From Deltaproteobacteria bacterium (GTDB taxonomy: Bacteria > Desulfobacterota > Binatia > UBA9968): DNA of 14,902 bases. Where the stretch lies: contig VBLN01000019.1 in assembly GCA_005878685.1 (NCBI GenBank), positions 1-14,902 of the forward strand. The letters run 5' to 3'. Position numbers and translations under genes: made by a program. The notes beneath the pieces are model-generated. The model saw only the letters and a program-made list of their open reading frames with translations. It did no database searches and had not been told where the DNA came from. How positions within the stretch are numbered: position 1 is the first letter of the stretch; the number at the start of each line of letters is the position of its first letter. Below are positions 5,210 to 12,244 of this stretch, in pieces.

Positions 5210-5818
5210 TTAGTACGAATAGGTGAATTTTTCACTGCAATCTATTTTTAATAAACCGCAGAAAAAGTCCCGGACCTCCGGCAGCGTCATGAAGTCGTCA
5301 TAGTCGTAGTTTGGACCGTAACTGGACCAAATCTCCGCTCCTGGCTCAATATCCTTTAAGGCAGACAAAATAAAATAGGGATGTTGGCAAAGTTGCTCGA
5401 TCGCCGCATTCTGGAAGTCGGTTTCTATCCCATTGATCTCGCTGGGCGCAAAATTGATGCGGCTCACGTTACCGCCGTAATCTTTACTATCTATGTATTT
5501 GTACGGATGCGTCTTTTCCCACGCGCATTCCGGTATGGATGCAATATAATGATTGCCGTGGGAGGAGTCGTCATCCGAAACAAGCCGGCCGCCCAACTCG
5601 CCGATCACCTCGCCTTTTTTGATTTTTACGGCGGCAAACAGGCCGTTGCCGGCATAGGGAATCGTTGATGTTTTGACAATAGTCCTCTTATCATACTCTC
5701 TATTGACTCTCAGCAGCGGAATCTTTTGGGCGGATTTTTGGGCATGCAGAAGCGGAAAGATGTTTAAAATCAAAATTGCGGAGAAAAACAGAATATAAAT
5801 ATAATATGGTTTTCTCAT
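5210..5818 (-). CDS. exported SET-domain protein
   Basis: This is a 202-residue protein from the ATG at 5818; the longer frame overlaps the upstream VOC gene and was rejected. Residues 1-26 form a signal peptide or anchor (IYILFFSAILILNIFPLLHA). The SET domain covers about 40-180. The SAM-binding GxG is AGNGLFA at 56-62. The pseudoknot motif, usually RFINHSCxPN, is SRINFAP at 119-125, so the Asn is kept but His-Ser is lost. The C-terminal Tyr motif is DIEPGAEIWSSYGPNY at 166-181, close to the PRDM-style version. SET proteins transfer methyl groups from SAM to protein lysines; outside the cytoplasm SAM would be lacking, so either the N-terminus is an anchor with the domain inside, or the function has changed. 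The gene is visibly richer in A/T than its neighbours, suggesting transfer. It starts 7 bases after the VOC stop, so the two are probably co-transcribed. Confidence 0.8.
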   Translation of the reverse strand: MRKPYYIYILFFSAILILNIFPLLHAQKSAQKIPLLRVNREYDKRTIVKTSTIPYAGNGLFAAVKIKKGEVIGELGGRLVSDDDSSHGNHYIASIPECAWEKTHPYKYIDSKDYGGNVSRINFAPSEINGIETDFQNAAIEQLCQHPYFILSALKDIEPGAEIWSSYGPNYDYDDFMTLPEVRDFFCGLLKIDCSEKFTYSY

Positions 5819-5825
5819 ATGCCAT

Positions 5826-6284
5826 TCATCCTTGCGGCGCCATGCCCTTCTTCCTGAGTTCGTCGATGGCGTCGGCAGTCTTTTCGAGGGCGTCGACGCC
5901 CATCCCTTTGAGCACGTGGGACGCCTTGGTGAACTGGATGTCGTCATAGGGCACCACCTCGATCCGGTTGCCCCACGGGTCGCGGAAATTGAGCCGCCGG
6001 TCGAGCGTCTCGACGCCAAGTTTTTTCAGCGCCCGGCGCACCGGCTCCCGGTCGTCGACGACAAAACCGAAATGGCGCTTGTCATCAGCCTCCTGGGTCT
6101 TGCCCAGGCTCAACTGGATGAACTGGTCTCCGAGATCGATAAAGGCGTTGCGCTCGCTTTTGCCCCGAAGCGTGAAATCAAAGATCGCGCCGTAAAATTC
6201 AAGCGCTGCTTCTAAGTCCCCGACCTCCAGGACCACGTGGTTGATCCCCAATGCGCGGGCCTTTTTTTCACCCTTGTCGCTCAT
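5826..6284 (-). CDS. VOC-superfamily (glyoxalase/bleomycin resistance/dioxygenase fold) protein
   Basis: This is a 152-residue protein from the ATG at 6284, preceded by AAAAGGGGGGCATCG; the frame further upstream was rejected. It has two beta-alpha-beta-beta-beta halves. The first begins INHVVLEVGDLEAALEFYGA (14-33), with FIDLGDQFIQLS (48-59); the second begins RHFGFVVDD (70-78), ending DPWGNRIEVV (102-111). The expected metal ligands of the fold are visible: His16, Gln54 or Gln57, His71 and Glu109. A C-terminal helical extension (about 120-152, HVLKGMGVDALEKTADAIDE) goes beyond the usual end. The substrate cannot be told from sequence; typical members act on small electrophiles, extradiol substrates or drugs. 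It is first gene of a probable pair with the SET-domain gene. Confidence 0.85.
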   Translation of the reverse strand: MSDKGEKKARALGINHVVLEVGDLEAALEFYGAIFDFTLRGKSERNAFIDLGDQFIQLSLGKTQEADDKRHFGFVVDDREPVRRALKKLGVETLDRRLNFRDPWGNRIEVVPYDDIQFTKASHVLKGMGVDALEKTADAIDELRKKGMAPQG

Positions 6285-6486
6285 CGATGCCCCCCTTTTG
6301 TTGAACCGGTCAACTAGCTCGTGATCTTTGCTAGCTAATCTGCCACTGAGGCGGCGCCAGGGCAAGAACCAGCTGGAGAAAGAGAAGGATGCGCTTCATC
6401 GCCGTAATCCAAGACCAGAGGTGAAACAGAGATCGTAACTTCACGCGACTTGGCGATACACGGTCGATTCTCTGGCGCCACAGCCG

Positions 6487-6515
6487 TTTCTTGTGATACG
6501 GCTATGTGCTAAATT
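6487..6515 (+). promoter_or_regulatory. candidate extended -10 promoter for the TPR lipoprotein gene
   Basis: TGC followed by TAAATT (6510-6515), with TTTCTT 17 bases upstream as a weak -35. The block TGTGCTA is shared with the candidate promoter at 4623-4629. It would give a leader of roughly 30 bases before the ATG at 6550. Confidence 0.3.
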
Positions 6516-6549
6516 GGACGCCACCGTCGAGAAACAAGCCGGAGGCCAT

Positions 6550-7230
6550 ATGCAAAGAAAGCAAACTCTGTTGCCACTGCTTGCCGCCTTTCTCCTCAGC
6601 TCTTGCGCTACATTAGGAATACTTTCGGATGCTCAATATGAATTCGACCAGGGATTGGCATTGTTTAACCGTGGCAGCTACGAGGAAGCGATCCCACGAT
6701 TTCAGAGGGCGACGGAGATCGAGCCAAATTTTGGTCGAGCCTATCTTTACCTGGGTCGGTCTTATGTGAGCCTAAAGAGATGGCGTCAGTCCCTTACTCC
6801 CTTGCGCACGGCCTATAGGTTATCGCCGGAAGATACTAAGAGAGAGGCCTTAGATTTCCTAATCGACGCCCTTTTTGCTGTGGCTCTTGACGACTCTAAG
6901 ACAGGCAATTTTGGCTCTTCGATCGGTCATTTCAGGGAGATCCTTGAGTTACAACCGACATCCGGAAGAGGCAGAAGTGAGATGGTGAAGGCATTGATTG
7001 CCCATGGCGGAAACTCCCTGTCCAGAGGAGATGTATCGCAGGCTGTCTCCGCTTATACGGAGGCAGTAAAGTTATCGCCGAATAGTTTTGATGCCGTTTT
7101 CGGGCTCGCCCAAGCCTTCTTCAGGAATGGTGAGTTTTACAGAGCCTTACAGACGGCTCAGGATGCGATGCGATTGGACCCGGCAAATCGGGAGGCGGAG
7201 TCTCTCTTAAGAGATTTGCAAAAACGATAG
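6550..7230 (+). CDS. TPR-repeat lipoprotein
   Basis: This is a 226-residue protein from the ATG at 6550, with GGAGG eight bases before it; the longer frame from 6493 was rejected. Residues 1-19 are a lipoprotein signal peptide with lipobox L16-S-S-C19. Then come TPR-type helix pairs: YEFDQGLALFNRGSYEEAIP (30-49), AYLYLGRSYVSLKRWRQSL, a less regular middle with DSKTGNFGSSIGHFREILEL, GNSLSRGDVSQAVSAYTEAV, and AVFGLAQAFFRNGEFYRAL near the end. The repeats are more diverged than in the two TPR genes downstream. It is probably an outer-membrane-anchored periplasmic scaffold, as in BamD-like or PEP-CTERM/secretion-associated TPR lipoproteins; the partner is unknown. A 277-bp gap separates it from the next TPR gene. 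Confidence 0.88.
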   Translation: MQRKQTLLPLLAAFLLSSCATLGILSDAQYEFDQGLALFNRGSYEEAIPRFQRATEIEPNFGRAYLYLGRSYVSLKRWRQSLTPLRTAYRLSPEDTKREALDFLIDALFAVALDDSKTGNFGSSIGHFREILELQPTSGRGRSEMVKALIAHGGNSLSRGDVSQAVSAYTEAVKLSPNSFDAVFGLAQAFFRNGEFYRALQTAQDAMRLDPANREAESLLRDLQKR

Positions 7231-7507
7231 GGTTCCAGACCCGCGTCTCATCTCATCCTGCAAATTCATTGAATTTTCCTGATACGGCTGACCTTCTATT
7301 CTAGATCATTGTTTCTGCCATCATAGTTTCGAAATCTGGCGATCACGGATAACGATCACGCTCTTCCCGTTCCGTTTTCCGCTTTCATGCTTCATCCTTG
7401 CGCTTCACACGGCTCTTTGACTCTCGCCCCGCGCCTCATGCCTTCCGCCTGACGCCTGTCAATGGACATTCGTCCGCTGTTGGACTAGTGATATTAAGAG
7501 ATCTAAC
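7231..7507. other. 277-bp intergenic stretch with pyrimidine-rich segment
   Basis: No gene is seen. Bases 7370-7465 are a C/T-rich strip built of near-repeats (TTTCCGCTTTCA, GCTTCATCC, GCCTCATGCC, TTCCGCCTGACGCCTG). The 12-mer TTTCCGCTTTCA also occurs at about 775 and 11187. The promoter of the TPR pair should lie in the last 100 bases, but I cannot pick it out. Confidence 0.5.
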
Positions 7508-8563
7508 ATGAAATCAAAAAGCATCATTGTCGGGATTGCCGTGCTCCTCCTTCTCGGTACCGCGCGGCTCTCATGGACGGATGAGGCACGAGACGCCTAC
7601 AATGAAGGCCTTCGACTCCATAGGTCGGGCAAGGTCAAAGAGGCCATTCGTCTCTATGACAAAGCCATTAAATCAGACCCGGTCTCCTCAGAAGCCTACG
7701 TTGCCCGGGGCACAGCCTATGCCAAGCTCGGTCAGCGCGAGCGCGCCATCAAGGACTACAACGAGGCCATCCGGCTCAACCCCAAGCTCGCCGACGCCTA
7801 TTATAACCGGGCCAACGCGTATGATGACCTCAAGCAAGTCGAGCGCGCCATCAAGGACTACAACGAGGCAATCCGGCTCAACCCCAAGCTGACCGAGGCG
7901 TACAATAACCGCGGCTTTGCCTACTACAAGCTCGGTCAAGCTGACCGAGCCATCAAAGACTATGACGAAGCCCTTCGTCTCAACCAAAAGTTATCGGACG
8001 CCTACTACAATCGGGGCAACGCTTACTCGACGCTCAATCAGTACGAGCGCGCGATCAAGGACTATGAGGAAGTGATCCGGCTCCGGCCGAAGGATGCCAA
8101 GGCCTATAACCAGCGCGGGAACGCCTACTACGCTCTGGGTGAGTTCGAGAAGGCAATGCAGGACTTTGGCGCGGCAATAAAACTAAATTCCAAAGACGCG
8201 GAGGCCTATTATAGCCGCGGCCTGGCCCAGCGCCGTTTGGGGAACCATGAGGGAGCCGTTAAGGATTACACTGTGGCAATCAAGTTAAAGCCGAAGTATC
8301 TCGAGGCTTATAACAACCGCGCCAACGCCTACACCCTCCTCGGCCAGTACGACCGCGCGCTGCGCGACTACGACGAGGCGATCAAACTCGCCCCGAAGAA
8401 CGCCTCGATCTACGCTAACCGGGGAATTGTGAAGCTGCGTCAAAACAACAACGCCGAGGCGGAAAAGGATTTCAAGCAGGCCCTGGAGCTGGACCCGAGT
8501 TTGAAGGAGAAGCTTGAGCCTGTCGTGAAGCAAGCCGCGGGCCCGCCCGCCACGAAACCGTGA
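7508..8563 (+). CDS. exported protein of nine tandem TPRs
   Basis: This is a 351-residue protein from the ATG at 7508. It has a signal peptide at about 1-24 (SIIVGIAVLLLLGTARLSW), then nine uninterrupted 34-residue TPR units from 27 to 332, each close to AYYNRGNAYYxLGQYERAIK followed by DYxEAIRLNPK, and a 19-residue tail ending AAGPPATKP. This makes a right-handed superhelix likely to bind a peptide or protein partner in the periplasm. Units 2 and 3 are nearly identical in DNA (7739-7788 and 7841-7890 differ by one base, 102 bases apart), showing recent unit duplication. The stop overlaps the GTG start of the next gene by four bases, so translation is probably coupled. The ribosome-binding site (AAGAGATCTAAC) is weak. 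Confidence 0.92.
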   Translation: MKSKSIIVGIAVLLLLGTARLSWTDEARDAYNEGLRLHRSGKVKEAIRLYDKAIKSDPVSSEAYVARGTAYAKLGQRERAIKDYNEAIRLNPKLADAYYNRANAYDDLKQVERAIKDYNEAIRLNPKLTEAYNNRGFAYYKLGQADRAIKDYDEALRLNQKLSDAYYNRGNAYSTLNQYERAIKDYEEVIRLRPKDAKAYNQRGNAYYALGEFEKAMQDFGAAIKLNSKDAEAYYSRGLAQRRLGNHEGAVKDYTVAIKLKPKYLEAYNNRANAYTLLGQYDRALRDYDEAIKLAPKNASIYANRGIVKLRQNNNAEAEKDFKQALELDPSLKEKLEPVVKQAAGPPATKP

Positions 8564-9639
8564 GCCCTGCCATGGCACATGTAATGGGACGGATAGGGCA
8601 AACCGGAATTTTCGTTGCGCTCCTTGCTCTGCTCAATCCGTCGCTCGGATGGTCCGGTCCGGCCGAGGATGCCCTCAATAAAGGACTCAACCTGCACGAG
8701 GCCGGGAATCTCAACGAAGCGATCGTTCAATACGGCCGCGCGATCAAGCTCAACCGACGCCTCGCCGAAGCCTATTTTAACCGCGGCAACGCCTACTATG
8801 ACCTAGGCAAGAACGCGAGCGCCATCAAAGACTACAGCGAAGCGATACGCCTGAACCCAAAGGATGTCGAGGCCTACTACAACCGCGGCAACACCTACCG
8901 CCGCCTCGCACAGTACGAGCGCGCCCTGCGGGATTACACCAGCGCCATTCGTCTCAAATCTGACGATGCGAGACTCTACGTGAATCGGGGCAGCGTCCAT
9001 TACAGCATGAGCCAATTTAGGTCCGCCGTGGGCGATTATACGGAAGCCATTCGCATCGACCCCAAGGAGCCCGATGCCTACTACAATCGCGCGAACGCTT
9101 ACATCCGACTGGGCAACAAGGAAAAGGCACTCGCAGACTACAACGAGGCGCTGGACCTCAACCGCGATTTCGCGGAGGCTCACTACAATCGAGGCATCGC
9201 CTACGCGGAGCTGGGCCAGCCCGAAAAAGCAATCGAGGACTACACCGCAGTTCTGAAGTCCAATCCCCAGTCCGCCGAAGCCTACTACAATCGCGGCCTG
9301 GGCCGCTTCAAGCTGGGCGAGCACGAAGCCGCCGTTGAAGACTTCAGCGAAGCGATCCGCCTAAATCCGAAAGACGCGGAGGCGATATACAACCGGGGGC
9401 TCGTCTACGGCAAAATAGAAAAGTACGAGCAAGCAGCGAGGGACTACACGGAGTGCATTATCCTTCAGCCGCGCAATGCAGAGGCCTATGGTCAGAGAGG
9501 GCTGGTCCGACTGTATCAAGGAAAACAGACAGAGGCTGAGGCTGATCTCAAAAAAGCCTACCAGCTCGATGGGAATTTAAAAAAGAAGCTCCAGCCGCTC
9601 ATCGACAAGGTCAAGAGCAGGGCAAGTGAAAACCCTTGA
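8560..9639 (+). CDS. second exported protein of nine tandem TPRs, paralogue of the upstream gene
   Basis: This is a 359-residue protein if translated from the GTG at 8560, which overlaps the preceding stop (GTGA); ATGs at 8572 and 8584 are alternatives, and none has a clear Shine-Dalgarno, favouring coupling. The signal peptide lies at about 12-31 (IGQTGIFVALLALLNPSLGW). Nine TPRs of exactly 34 residues run from 35 to 340, then a 19-residue basic tail. Unit number, spacing and tail length equal those of the upstream protein, so the pair arose by tandem duplication followed by divergence. Both tails open with a K-x-KLxPx(V/I) motif, a possible conserved cap. The role is probably as a periplasmic scaffold; the partner is unknown. 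Confidence 0.9.
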   Translation: MSPAMAHVMGRIGQTGIFVALLALLNPSLGWSGPAEDALNKGLNLHEAGNLNEAIVQYGRAIKLNRRLAEAYFNRGNAYYDLGKNASAIKDYSEAIRLNPKDVEAYYNRGNTYRRLAQYERALRDYTSAIRLKSDDARLYVNRGSVHYSMSQFRSAVGDYTEAIRIDPKEPDAYYNRANAYIRLGNKEKALADYNEALDLNRDFAEAHYNRGIAYAELGQPEKAIEDYTAVLKSNPQSAEAYYNRGLGRFKLGEHEAAVEDFSEAIRLNPKDAEAIYNRGLVYGKIEKYEQAARDYTECIILQPRNAEAYGQRGLVRLYQGKQTEAEADLKKAYQLDGNLKKKLQPLIDKVKSRASENP

Positions 9640-9687
9640 TCCCGGCTACAGTTTTTTTCGCTTTGCCGTCTTACATGGAGCGCGCTG

Positions 9688-9945
9688 TCAATCTCGCCTA
9701 TCCTCCTCACGTCCATCACGTCTCGTGTAGCTGTAGATGTCATAGAGGGCGCCGGCCGCCCCTCCAACCCCCGCACCGATGATCGCCGATCTTTCCACTC
9801 TATGATGCGTTGCTGCGCCGATGCCGGCGCCCGTCGCTCCACCTATGGCGGCGCCCGTTATGGTCCCGCAGCCTGCAGCCGTCAGACCCAACAGTGACAA
9901 ACCGAGCGCAGGGATCGCTATGCTCTTTTTTAAGTCCGTTTTCAT
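9688..9945 (-). CDS. glycine-zipper lipoprotein
   Basis: This is an 85-residue protein from the ATG at 9945, preceded by TAGGAGGTGGACA, a strong ribosome-binding site. It has a lipoprotein signal peptide with lipobox L21-T-A-A-G-C26 (cleavage before Cys26). Residues 27-67 are a glycine zipper (GAAIGGATGAGIGAA, then SAIIGAGVGGAAGALYD), followed by a hydrophilic Arg/Asp-rich tail (TRRDGREEDRRD). Zippers of this kind form membrane-embedded or membrane-packed helix pairs in SlyB/YMGG-like outer membrane lipoproteins that stabilise the envelope. It is convergent with the TPR pair. A decayed relative lies divergently at 10029-10154. Confidence 0.88.
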   Translation of the reverse strand: MKTDLKKSIAIPALGLSLLGLTAAGCGTITGAAIGGATGAGIGAATHHRVERSAIIGAGVGGAAGALYDIYSYTRRDGREEDRRD

Positions 9946-10028
9946 TGTCCACCTCCTATAAAAACTCTAACAAACATTGCTGTTTGGTCAATCTAGGCAC
10001 CGATTGAGGCCGGGCCTGAGTTATTTGA

Positions 10029-10154
10029 CTATTCTCTAAGTCAGATGGGGTGGAGCCCTCAATCATGGGGGGAACAGCGGCAGGGGCTCTAGCCACAGGA
10101 GCAGGCTATGAGATTAACGCCAAGCGCTAGATGGACAAGCTCGGGGACGATTAG
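10029..10154 (+). pseudogene. remnant of a second glycine-zipper protein
   Basis: In one frame the sequence reads SIMGGTAAGALATGAGYEIN, then AKR and a TAG (10128-10130), then MDKLGDD and another stop at 10152-10154. The combination of a Gly/Ala zipper, a Y-E/D-x-x-x-K-R linker and MDKL is what I recall from small glycine-zipper proteins whose next part is a short SHOCT-like helix pair beginning with MDKLE. Here the zipper start, the signal peptide and the end are lost and a stop interrupts the middle. It is a likely dead copy beside the intact lipoprotein gene. Confidence 0.45.
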
Positions 10155-10347
10155 GAATGAAAGAATGGCCGGCTTGCGCCCCTGTATGATTGAACGATTT
10201 CGGGGCGTTCTGCTCCGCAAATGCTGTTCCGTCTTGTACCATAAAGTGCCAAGATTGGGCGAATTGTGGCGGGCGGTGAAATCTCTTTCCAAGAAAAATC
10301 AGGAACTTGCGCATGGGGCATAAAACTTGCTGGCGTTGTGCGGGGAG
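10155..10347. other. stretch between small genes, only a doubtful ORF
   Basis: A plus-strand frame from an ATG at 10165 to 10323 reads MAGLRPCMIERFRGVLLRKC ... KSLSKKNQELAHGA. It has AGGA ten bases upstream but no recognisable family, and minus-strand frames overlap it. I see nothing else here. Confidence 0.25.
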
Positions 10348-10683
10348 ATGGGCAGCAAATCGAATAATTGGCTGGATACGGCTTCTCGCAGATACGAGGT
10401 ATGCCGATTAAAGTATGTCCCCTCCGAGAAGCACTTCTTACAGCTAAAGGATGGAGCCGAAGTGGGTATATCCGCAGAAGAGATAGCTAGGCTCTACACC
10501 GTGGAGGCTCTTGAGATGCTTGGGAGCTACCCCGACACGTGGTGCGTCATCATGGAGCAAGACGAGGAGGAATCCGAAGCGGGTGAACCTCCCGTGGGTA
10601 CCTTCAATTCACCTGAATATTTGACTTGGCGGCGTTCGCTTCTACCAGCTCTCATTCTCCGCAGCCCAGTGTGGACAGCCTAA
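10348..10683 (+). CDS. hypothetical protein
   Basis: This is a 111-residue protein from the ATG at 10348 (GGGGAG directly upstream), or 118 residues from a TTG at 10327. It opens MGSKSNNWLDTASRRYEV, with a middle alpha/beta part (LKDGAEVGISAEEIARLYTV then EALEMLGSYPDTWCVIMEQ) and a low-complexity acidic DEEESEAGEPP near 77-87. The ISAEEIARLY helix looks genuine. I know no family for it, and the Ser/Pro/Leu-rich last 20 residues may not be original. Confidence 0.45.
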   Translation: MGSKSNNWLDTASRRYEVCRLKYVPSEKHFLQLKDGAEVGISAEEIARLYTVEALEMLGSYPDTWCVIMEQDEEESEAGEPPVGTFNSPEYLTWRRSLLPALILRSPVWTA

Positions 10684-10689
10684 CGAAGA

Positions 10690-10857
10690 CTAGCGGTTCC
10701 CCCTCTTGCTAGTGGTTTCAAAATAACAGCCGATATTGGCAAGTTGTCCACGCAGCTTGTACCGAGCAGGCAAATTTCTCAGCTCGTCAATAAGCACATA
10801 ATTCGCCCCGTGTTCCGCTAAAGAGGTGCCGAAACTAAGGGGTCGCTTGTCGTGCAA
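10690..10857 (-). CDS. small hypothetical protein abutting the upstream gene in frame
   Basis: The frame runs from a TTG at 10857 to a TAG at 10690-10692, 55 residues: LHDKRPLSFGTSLAEHGANY, then VLIDELRNLPARYKLRGQLAN and IGCYFETTSKRGNR. It begins on the base after the stop of the 10858-11064 gene and in the same frame. The TTG has GAGGGAG six bases upstream, formed by the end of the previous gene, so it can be a real coupled start. Alternatively the two are one protein split by an amber codon. The IDELRNLPARYKLR helix looks protein-like. Confidence 0.4.
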   Translation of the reverse strand: MHDKRPLSFGTSLAEHGANYVLIDELRNLPARYKLRGQLANIGCYFETTSKRGNR

Positions 10858-11064
10858 CTATAGCTCCCTCGGATCTATCTCAAAATCTCTTAGGGCATAG
10901 GTTAGCTTGGTCTTGTCATTGCCATAGGGAAGTCTGTATTTGGCCCGCTCATAAAAGATTGTCCGCAGGAGGGACTTCGTTTGCCCGACCGTTAAGTCTG
11001 CGGGGTGATCGTCGGGGATATTCCTTAAACGCTTCCATAGTTCGCCGATCTGTTTGTCAGTCAT
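10858..11064 (-). CDS. small helical hypothetical protein
   Basis: This is a 68-residue protein from the ATG at 11064, preceded by AAGGACCATCAGTC. It is rich in helix formers: TDKQIGELWKRLRNIPDD, LTVGQTKSLLRTIFYERAK, then YGNDKTKLTYALRDFEIDP. No metal site or membrane segment; the charged helices suggest a small nucleic-acid- or protein-binding protein. I do not recognise a family. It is followed at once and in frame by the next small ORF. Confidence 0.5.
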   Translation of the reverse strand: MTDKQIGELWKRLRNIPDDHPADLTVGQTKSLLRTIFYERAKYRLPYGNDKTKLTYALRDFEIDPREL

Positions 11065-11316
11065 GACTGATGGTCCTTAAAAGTAACCCGGCCGCGCATC
11101 GTCATCTCTCCGTCGTTCTGTTCGATGACCGATGGTTTGACGTCTTGAGAATTGCCTCGTGCCTAATGCCTTTCGCCTATTTCCTTTCCGCTTTCATCCT
11201 TGTCCTACTGTTGCCTACAACTTTCCTTACGCGCTTACCGCAGCAACTCCACACTTCCCAAGGTAATCAAGATGTCAAAGCCCGACCCTACCAGTCCATT
11301 CTACATCTTTCACCGC

Positions 11317-11871
11317 TCACGGATCGTGATAGTTGAACTCGTTGTGCTGGATCGTATTGATGAAGCAGAGGGCCAGCGGTCGGCTTGCGTTTTTTGCCAG
11401 CTCAAGCAGACGAGACACAGCCTCGCTCCTGCGAAAGAAAATTCGATAACCCATTTTCTCGTATTCTTTTATCTCCGGAAGGCTCTCTCCATAGATAATC
11501 GCCGCGCGGTTGCCGGCCAAGTTCGGCGGCAAGCTCTGCGCAAGCTGCAGGCCTTGGCCGGCGTTGTTTCCGAAGAGCACATAATCCGCGAAGCCATCCA
11601 GCTTTGCCAGCGCACGCATGATGGCCGGCAACGAAACCTCGTCCCAGTTTCTCATCTCGAACTTGGCTTGCTCCGCCGTCAGGAGATTTGGATATCCTTC
11701 AGCGGCCTGGTAGTTCCCGTTCCGCTGCGTCAAACGGATCCAGGGGACCGGCGGCGTTGTGACAAAATGCCCGACCGTCACTTCGTCATCTAAGATCAAG
11801 GCTGCGAACTGATTAGCCAACAATGGGAAAAGCTCAGTGTGAAGAAGCCAAGCTGGGTTCGGTTTTACCAC
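11317..11871 (-). CDS. hypothetical protein, soluble alpha/beta
   Basis: This is a 184-residue protein from the GTG at 11871, with AAGAAGGAAA immediately before it. There is no signal peptide or membrane segment. It opens NPAWLLHTELFPLLANQFAA, contains a run of short strands (ILDDEVTVGHFVTTPPVPW), and in the middle has YVLFGNNAGQGLQLAQSLPP and AIIYGESLPEIKEYEKMGY, which reads like a Rossmann-type or flavodoxin-like alternation of strands and helices. It ends LCFINTIQHNEFNYHDP. I cannot assign a family. A family-B palindrome (11880-11903) lies directly before the ribosome-binding site. Confidence 0.6.
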   Translation of the reverse strand: MVKPNPAWLLHTELFPLLANQFAALILDDEVTVGHFVTTPPVPWIRLTQRNGNYQAAEGYPNLLTAEQAKFEMRNWDEVSLPAIMRALAKLDGFADYVLFGNNAGQGLQLAQSLPPNLAGNRAAIIYGESLPEIKEYEKMGYRIFFRRSEAVSRLLELAKNASRPLALCFINTIQHNEFNYHDP

Positions 11872-11879
11872 TTTCCTTC

Positions 11880-11903
11880 TTTTCGTAATTGTAAAAACGT
11901 GAG
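11880..11903. promoter_or_regulatory. diverged copy of palindrome family B
   Basis: TTTTCGTAATTGTAAAAACG followed by TGAG matches the perfect copy at 5139-5162 in 20 of 24 positions. It lies 9 bases upstream of the GTG at 11871; on the minus strand it also contains TACAAT, a good -10 box, which would give a very short leader. Confidence 0.4.
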
Positions 11904-12063
11904 CCTTTGATCAGATCTAGCTGGCGCATGGCCAGAAGTTCAGAAATTTACGATCCAAGAGCTGACCGCAATGACCCAATGTAATCGTTATATAGCCGGC
12001 GAGTAAAATATGGAGAATGGACTCCGCTTATCCTTGGCTTAACTCACATGAGTCGGAGGCCCC

Positions 12064-12186
12064 CTACGCTTTCTCTAACGGGAATCTTATCGGAAATTTC
12101 TCCTGCGCTTTTTTGGCAGATTGCTCTTGTTTCACGATCTTCTGTTTCCGAGCCTTCTCTTTATCCTTCTTCCCTTTGTCACCCAT
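12064..12186 (-). CDS. small lysine-rich protein
   Basis: This is a 40-residue protein from the ATG at 12186, with GAGAGGAGATGTGCG before it (AGGAG, 8-base spacing). It opens MGDKGKKDKEKARKQKIVKQ and continues EQSAKKAQEKFPIRFPLEKA. I recall small proteins with the same MGDKGxKKDKEK start in several environmental proteobacterial genomes, always uncharacterised. The N-terminal two thirds should form a highly charged helix or stay disordered. It is the last gene of a likely minus-strand group with the frameshifted membrane gene and the Cys/His-rich gene upstream. Confidence 0.6.
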   Translation of the reverse strand: MGDKGKKDKEKARKQKIVKQEQSAKKAQEKFPIRFPLEKA

Positions 12187-12244
12187 CGCACATCTCCTCT
12201 CCGGGTCCCTGTCGTCGGGTCACCGTAATGGGTCCTCACTAGAA

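Noticed and set aside
7688..9324. Long minus-strand ORFs across the two TPR genes
   Set aside because: They are shadows of 34-residue TPR periodicity (VVVLDGAL repeats are the antisense of the repeated codons), without ribosome sites.
11200..11793. 197-residue plus-strand ORF
   Set aside because: Antisense to the 11317-11871 gene, no ribosome-binding site, composition unlike a real protein.
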